NCBI GenBank assembly: GCA_019314375.1 | Contig: JAFCZJ010000043.1 | Location: 1 to 64,000, forward strand | Origin: Deltaproteobacteria bacterium | Lineage (GTDB): Bacteria; Myxococcota; B64-G9 | Direction of reading: 5' to 3' | Length of the DNA stretch: 64,000 nt | Part shown: piece by piece, positions 60,276 through 64,000 of the stretch | How the letters are laid out: every line of letters begins with the position of its first letter | Numbering within the stretch: the stretch's first letter is position 1 | Made by a program: the position numbers and the translations under genes | The notes under the pieces: generated by a model | What the model was told of the DNA's origin: nothing | The model's database searches: none | What the model saw: only the letters and a program-made list of their open reading frames with translations

Positions 60276-61334
60276 TTGTTGCGGAACAGAAGCATCAATT
60301 CAGTTATTGTCTTTGCCTTGATGGCGCTTCTGACCAGCCTGAGTGCTGGCTGTGGTCTCTGGGACACGGTACAAGCCCGGCAGCTTGCCCGAGACGGCAA
60401 CGACCTCTACAAACGATCCGATTACAAGGGGGCGGTCGAAAAGTACCTGGAAGCCAGAAGTTTGGACCCCGAGACCCCCAACCTCTTTTTGAATTTGGGG
60501 TACGCCTATTTCAGCATCTACGACATGGGTGAAGACGAAACGGCCGCGGCCAAAGCCATCTTAGCCTTCGAAGAATACTTGAAGCGCCAGCCCGAAGACA
60601 AGGACGTACAGGTTTTCCTCATCAAGACCCTGCTTCGGGCCGCCCCCTCCGATGACAAGATGGCGGACAGGGCATTGAATACTTTCTTGGATATGCTGAA
60701 AAAGAACCCCGCCGATCATGAGGCCCGCCAGTACTTAATCACACTGTTCATCGAATGCAAACGCTACGAGGACGCGGTCCGCTTCTTCGGCAAGGACCTG
60801 GAAAACAAGCCCGACGATGTCGAAACCATGAAAATTCTGGCCATCATCGCCGACAAGTCGAAGATGACCCAGGCGGCGGTGGACTGGTATTGGCGACGAG
60901 CCGAGGCATTAAGCGCCCCGGAGAAGAAAGCCCTGATGCTCTACGAGGTGGGCACCTACGCCTGGAACCTGCTTCACTATCAGCCCAGGCGCCATGTGGG
61001 CATCGAAGCCATCAAACTGGCGGACCAGGGCATAGAGGCTTGTCGCCAAGCCATGGCTTTGAAAGAAAAATACGCCGAAGCCATGATCTACGGCAACCTG
61101 CTCTTCCTCAAGCGGGCCCTGTACGATGCGGACGAACAAGGCCGCTTCATCGCACAAGCCAGGGCCTTCGAGATGCGCAAGGCGGCCGGTGCCATTTTGG
61201 CGGAACGAAAAAAACAAAAGCAGGCCAAGGAAGAAAAAGCCAAAGAAGGAAACGAGGCGAGCGACTCGTCTGAAGCCAAGCCGAAAAACGACGAAAAAAA
61301 AACGAAGACGGACGAACCGGCCAAAACCGGTTAA
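60276..61334 (+). CDS. TPR lipoprotein upstream of tonB-exbBD
   Basis: 352 residues. Lipoprotein signal (MLRNRSINSVIVFALMALLTSLSAGC), then TPR-like helical repeats (about 45-300, 'ARDGNDLYKRSDYKGAVEKYLEARSLDPETPNLFLNLGYAY') and a highly charged C-terminal tail (KKQKQAKEEKAKEG...KKTKTDEPAKTG). The start is TTG 60276 with AGGAGG 7 bases upstream. Divergent from the large lipoprotein across a 235-base intergenic region. First gene of the TonB motor operon; a scaffold or periplasmic bridging role is plausible. Confidence 0.82.
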   Translation: MLRNRSINSVIVFALMALLTSLSAGCGLWDTVQARQLARDGNDLYKRSDYKGAVEKYLEARSLDPETPNLFLNLGYAYFSIYDMGEDETAAAKAILAFEEYLKRQPEDKDVQVFLIKTLLRAAPSDDKMADRALNTFLDMLKKNPADHEARQYLITLFIECKRYEDAVRFFGKDLENKPDDVETMKILAIIADKSKMTQAAVDWYWRRAEALSAPEKKALMLYEVGTYAWNLLHYQPRRHVGIEAIKLADQGIEACRQAMALKEKYAEAMIYGNLLFLKRALYDADEQGRFIAQARAFEMRKAAGAILAERKKQKQAKEEKAKEGNEASDSSEAKPKNDEKKTKTDEPAKTG

Positions 61335-61385
61335 GCCCGCCGCGCGTCCAACCCGACAGATTTCACATCGGCGAGGATTGAAAAT

Positions 61386-62138
61386 ATGTTTGAATCATTC
61401 ACCGAAAAACAGCAGGGCCGCGCCAGCCGCTTGAGCAAAACCTTGATCGGCTCGCTGTTTCTGCATGGTCTGGCGCTGGCCGTCATCCTCTTATTCGATC
61501 ACCTGCGCGTCCAGGCCGTGGCCCAACCACCCGTGATGATCACCTTCGTGGACTTCGCCTCCCTGCCGCCGCCACCACCACCACCACCGCCACCCAAGAA
61601 ACGGTCCAAACCCAAGACCGAAAAAAAAGTCGATCCCAAGATTCAGCCCAAAATCCGGGAATTCGTGGCACCCAAGGAAATCCCGCAAGAAAAGGCCCGA
61701 GAGCCGGAAGAACCTGAAGATGGCCCGGATGATGGCGTGGAAGGCGGCGTGGAAGGCGGCGTGGTCGGCGGTGTGGTCGGCGGCGTCATCGGCGGCATGA
61801 TGGATGCCCCACCACCCCCTGCTCCTCCCCCCCCCCCGCCCCCTCCGGTCAAGCCGACCTACCAGGCACCGGACATCGTCAAGAAGCGCAGGGTTGGAGG
61901 CAGCGAGCCGAACTACCCGCGCATCGCCCGAGCCGCCGGTCTGGAAGCCACCATCATCGTCAAGATCTTCATCACGCCCGATGGCAAGGTGGGCGAGATG
62001 AAATTTCTAAAAACCGACAAACACTTTGAAAAATCCGTGCGGGCGGCCCTGGCCAGCTGGCAGTTCTCCCCGCACACCATCAATGGTCGCCCGGTGGGCA
62101 CTTACACGGTCTACAAGTTCGTGTTTAAACTCGAATAG
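61386..62138 (+). CDS. TonB-family energy transducer
   Basis: 250 residues with the full TonB plan: N-terminal membrane anchor (about 20-40, 'LIGSLFLHGLALAVILLF') with the functional Ser and His pattern (S...H), a periplasmic Pro-rich part with two polyproline runs (PPPPPPPPPPKKRSKPK and PPPPAPPPPPPPP) separated by a Gly/Val repeat (GGVEGGVVGGVVGGVIGG), and a C-terminal TonB domain (about 170-250, 'PNYPRIARAAGLEATIIVKIFITPDGKV', 'WQFSPHTINGRPVGTYTVYKFVFKLE'). It couples the proton gradient to outer-membrane receptors. Confidence 0.93.
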   Translation: MFESFTEKQQGRASRLSKTLIGSLFLHGLALAVILLFDHLRVQAVAQPPVMITFVDFASLPPPPPPPPPPKKRSKPKTEKKVDPKIQPKIREFVAPKEIPQEKAREPEEPEDGPDDGVEGGVEGGVVGGVVGGVIGGMMDAPPPPAPPPPPPPPVKPTYQAPDIVKKRRVGGSEPNYPRIARAAGLEATIIVKIFITPDGKVGEMKFLKTDKHFEKSVRAALASWQFSPHTINGRPVGTYTVYKFVFKLE

Positions 62139-62183
62139 GTCCGGGTCACACCGGACGAGTTACCCAAGCAGGAGAAAACAAGC

Positions 62184-62879
62184 ATGGAATTCACCATTCC
62201 GCATATGTGGGCAGCGATGGGCGTTATCGCCAAGACGGTGGTCATCATCTTGGGCATCCAATCCTTGATGGTCGTCGGCGTTTCTTTTGAGCGACTGCTG
62301 GTTTTCATGCGCGCAAAAAAGCAATCTCGAGAATTTGCGATTCGCGCCTTGAAGCTCCTGGAAGAACGCAAGCACAAGGAAGCCGCGGATATCGCCGCCG
62401 AATTCAAAGGCAGCCACGTGGCCAAGGTGGTCAGCTCCGGCCTGAAAGAGTATGTCAAGGGCACGGAAGGCGGTACCGCTGCCTATGACGTGCTGGGCGC
62501 GGTCAACCGAGCCGTGGAAAAAACCATCGAACGCCAGTCGTCCTTGTTGCGTCGTGGGCTGGGTGTCTTGGCCTCGGTGGGCTCCACCGCGCCCTTCATC
62601 GGCCTCTTCGGCACGGTCTTCGGCATCATCAACTCCTTCCAGGGTATGGCCAAGGACGGCGGCGGCGGCTTAGGTGCCGTGTCCGCCGGTATCGCCGAGG
62701 CCTTGTTTACCACGGCCGTGGGCATCGGCGTGGCGGTTGTTGGCGTGCTGCTTTACAACTTCTTCACCTCCAAGGCGGAAGCCCTGCAAGCTGACGCCAG
62801 CGAGTCGGCCAACGAGATCGTGGACCTGCTCATCAAGCACCACGCGGAAAAAGACACAAAAGCCAGCGCCGAAGCCTGA
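62184..62879 (+). CDS. exbB: MotA/TolQ/ExbB proton-channel protein
   Basis: 231 residues. Three membrane helices: near 10-35, about 130-160 ('LASVGSTAPFIGLFGTVFGIINSF') and about 175-200 ('IAEALFTTAVGIGVAVVGVLLYNFF'), with the conserved G-x-x-L-x-T-V-x-G-I family pattern. With ExbD and TonB it forms the proton-driven motor. GGAG precedes the ATG; 45 bases after tonB. Named ExbB rather than TolQ because tonB is adjacent and pal/tolB are absent. Confidence 0.92.
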   Translation: MEFTIPHMWAAMGVIAKTVVIILGIQSLMVVGVSFERLLVFMRAKKQSREFAIRALKLLEERKHKEAADIAAEFKGSHVAKVVSSGLKEYVKGTEGGTAAYDVLGAVNRAVEKTIERQSSLLRRGLGVLASVGSTAPFIGLFGTVFGIINSFQGMAKDGGGGLGAVSAGIAEALFTTAVGIGVAVVGVLLYNFFTSKAEALQADASESANEIVDLLIKHHAEKDTKASAEA

Positions 62880-62906
62880 TGGGCCGCTGAAGGAGCCGGA
62901 ACAACC

Positions 62907-63338
62907 ATGGCCATGAACTTAGGCAACAAGGGCCTGAACAGCGATATCAACGTCACGCCACTCGTGGACGTCATGCTGGTGCTCCTGATCATTTTCATGG
63001 TGGTCACCCCCATGCTGCAACGAGGCAAGGCCGTCATGTTGCCCCAGACGGCCAAACCTGAAAAACAAAGCGATGAAGGAAACGACCTGATCGTCAGCGT
63101 CGAATACCTGGGCCGGGGCGGTATGAATCTTTACCTGGGCCAGGATCTGGTGGACGAGAACACCTTGCGAACCCGCTTGCTGGATGAGCTGCGCAAAGAC
63201 CCTGCCCAAGAAATCTACCTCAAGGGCGACCAACGACTCACTTACGGCACGGTGCGCAAGGTCATGGAAATCTGCCACGAAGCGGGTTTCCAGCAGGTAA
63301 AACTAGCCACCGAAGAAATCAGCAAGAAGGAGGGTTAA
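62907..63338 (+). CDS. exbD: ExbD/TolR-family protein 1
   Basis: 143 residues. Cytoplasmic start with 'SDINVTPLVDVMLVLLIIFMVVTPML'; the Asp in the membrane helix (D of VTPLVDVML) is the proton-carrying residue. A periplasmic domain follows ('LYLGQDLVDENTLRTRLLDEL...IYLKGDQRLTYGTVRKVMEICHEAGF'). GGAGCC lies upstream. A second exbD follows after a hairpin and a short reading frame; two ExbD copies could form a heterodimer. Confidence 0.93.
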   Translation: MAMNLGNKGLNSDINVTPLVDVMLVLLIIFMVVTPMLQRGKAVMLPQTAKPEKQSDEGNDLIVSVEYLGRGGMNLYLGQDLVDENTLRTRLLDELRKDPAQEIYLKGDQRLTYGTVRKVMEICHEAGFQQVKLATEEISKKEG

Positions 63339-63346
63339 CAACCGCA

Positions 63347-63367
63347 CCGTGTCGCATGGCGACACGG
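63347..63367 (+). promoter_or_regulatory. Perfect hairpin between the two exbD genes
   Basis: CCGTGTCGC (63347-63355), ATG, GCGACACGG (63359-63367): a 9-bp stem with a 3-base loop, starting 8 bases after the first exbD stop. No T-run follows, so it is more likely an RNA-processing or stability element than a terminator. Confidence 0.5.
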
Positions 63368-63394
63368 CATAAGACTTCCTACGATGGAGACAAC

Positions 63395-63448
63395 ATGTTG
63401 GAAAAAGTAACTCATAAATCAGGATCATTCTTGCTTGAGGAAGTCTAA
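63395..63448 (+). CDS. 17-codon reading frame abutting the second exbD
   Basis: ATG at 63395 with GGAG 6 bases upstream encodes MLEKVTHKSGSFLLEEV and stops (TAA) directly before the ATG of the second exbD. The ribosome-binding site of that exbD (GAGGA) lies within it, so it might be a leader peptide that couples translation. Too short to be sure it is made. Confidence 0.3.
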   Translation: MLEKVTHKSGSFLLEEV

Positions 63449-63910
63449 ATGTCCATGAGCGCTGGAGGCAAGGGCGTTTCATCTGAGATGAACGTCACCC
63501 CCCTCATCGACATCCTCTTGGTGCTGCTTATCATCTTCATGGTGGTCACTCCCTTGATGATGTTACAGCATCGACTGGACGTACCCAAAAAGGCCGAGGT
63601 GGATCTGCCGCCGGACGTGACCCAGGACCAAGTGGTGCTGACCTACACCAAGGACGGCAACCTCTACTTGAACCATAAACAAGTGGAGCGCAGCCAGTTG
63701 GCCAAGAAGCTGGAAAACATTTTCAAAAACCGCCGAGAGAAGACCATCTTCATGAACATCGATCCGGACGCGAACTACGGCCAGTCGGTGGAAATCATCG
63801 ACACCACCCGCAACGCGGGCCTGACCAAGTTGGCGGTCATCACGCTGAAAGAAGGCGAGAAGTTTCAGATCCCAGGCGCGGCCAAGCCCGTCAGCCCCAC
63901 CGGAATATAG
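63449..63910 (+). CDS. exbD: ExbD/TolR-family protein 2
   Basis: 153 residues: 'SSEMNVTPLIDILLVLLIIFMVVTPLMM' with the key Asp in the single membrane helix, then a periplasmic domain ('LPPDVTQDQVVLTYTKDGNLYLNHKQVERSQLAKKLENIFKNRREKTIFMNIDPDANYGQSVEIIDTTRNAGL'). It differs from the first copy in most of the periplasmic part. ATG 63449 follows directly after a short reading frame. Convergent with the gene at the right edge. Confidence 0.92.
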   Translation: MSMSAGGKGVSSEMNVTPLIDILLVLLIIFMVVTPLMMLQHRLDVPKKAEVDLPPDVTQDQVVLTYTKDGNLYLNHKQVERSQLAKKLENIFKNRREKTIFMNIDPDANYGQSVEIIDTTRNAGLTKLAVITLKEGEKFQIPGAAKPVSPTGI

Positions 63911-63920
63911 CTCCAAAAAT

Positions 63921-64000
63921 TTATTCGGTTTTTTCGGCTTTCTTTTCTTCTTCAGCCGGCCCATCCGTGGGCTTGGCGGGGGAATCAGACTCCGCGCCCG
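63921..64000 (-). CDS. C-terminal end of a gene running off the right edge
   Basis: The minus strand reads, up to a TAA at 63921-63923, GAESDSPAKPTDGPAEEEKK followed by AEKTE. A charged, low-complexity tail of a protein otherwise outside the window; it resembles the tails of the TPR proteins here, but no family can be given. Only 10 bases separate it from the convergent exbD. Confidence 0.5.
   Translation of the reverse strand, partial: GAESDSPAKPTDGPAEEEKKAEKTE

Overview
The window reads as a chromosomal segment of a Gram-negative, LPS-bearing bacterium of the deltaproteobacterial/Myxococcota type. The evidence is indirect: the order prfB-lolC/E-lysS-lolC/E-lolD-bamA-skp-lpxD-lpxA, a DUF4388 protein, many lipoproteins built from Cys-rich Dickkopf-like, thrombospondin type 3 and pre-peptidase C-terminal (PPC) modules, an Oar-like TonB receptor, and a TonB-ExbB-ExbD-ExbD set. 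Base composition is GC-rich and fairly even. No single gene fixes the species. No gene-free stretch exceeds 300 bases.

Layout. 1-138 is the start of an exported protein running off the left edge. 262-3193 is a compact RiPP (ribosomally made, modified peptide) operon: PqqD chaperone, radical SAM/SPASM enzyme, 67-residue precursor, HPr-kinase-like protein and a small S26-type peptidase whose nucleophile position is Cys. 3225-9675 is a full [NiFe]-hydrogenase maturation set (hypE, then hypD-C-F-B-A), interrupted by one opposite-strand gene; no hydrogenase is present. 9727-11171 is an AAA_14/DUF4143 ATPase remnant between 16-bp direct repeats. 11197-18610 holds two tandem TPR/DUF3857/transglutaminase-like proteins, the second without the catalytic Cys. 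18597-25135 has a modular lipoprotein, a B12-type radical SAM protein, a parvulin-type isomerase lipoprotein, two stand-alone AsnC ligand-binding domains and a small lipoprotein.

25145-36969 is an envelope-biogenesis block with translation genes: lipid A acyltransferases, Skp, BamA, Lol exporter, LysS and RF2, the last with the classical +1 programmed frameshift. 37070-43360 is an accessory stretch: two Cys-rich lipoproteins alternate with toxin-antitoxin modules (Xre/RES and AbiE). A short hairpin-capable repeat borders these modules and also occurs beside the AAA_14 remnant. 43360-48941 is the ybeZ-PgpH-ybeY-lnt cluster, in which both lnt and the HD phosphohydrolase gene carry internal deletions with frameshift. 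48945-52506 has a DUF4388 protein and a TPR membrane protein split by a G-run indel, followed by tRNA-Leu(GAG).

52849-60040 pairs a TonB-dependent receptor with a 1479-residue thrombospondin-repeat lipoprotein. 60276-63910 runs divergently and encodes a TPR lipoprotein and the TonB/ExbB/ExbD motor, so the right end is probably one outer-membrane uptake system. Several genes start at GTG or TTG, chosen here from ribosome-binding sites and ATGA-type overlaps. Four coding frames are broken. Whether that is real decay or assembly error cannot be decided from the sequence alone.
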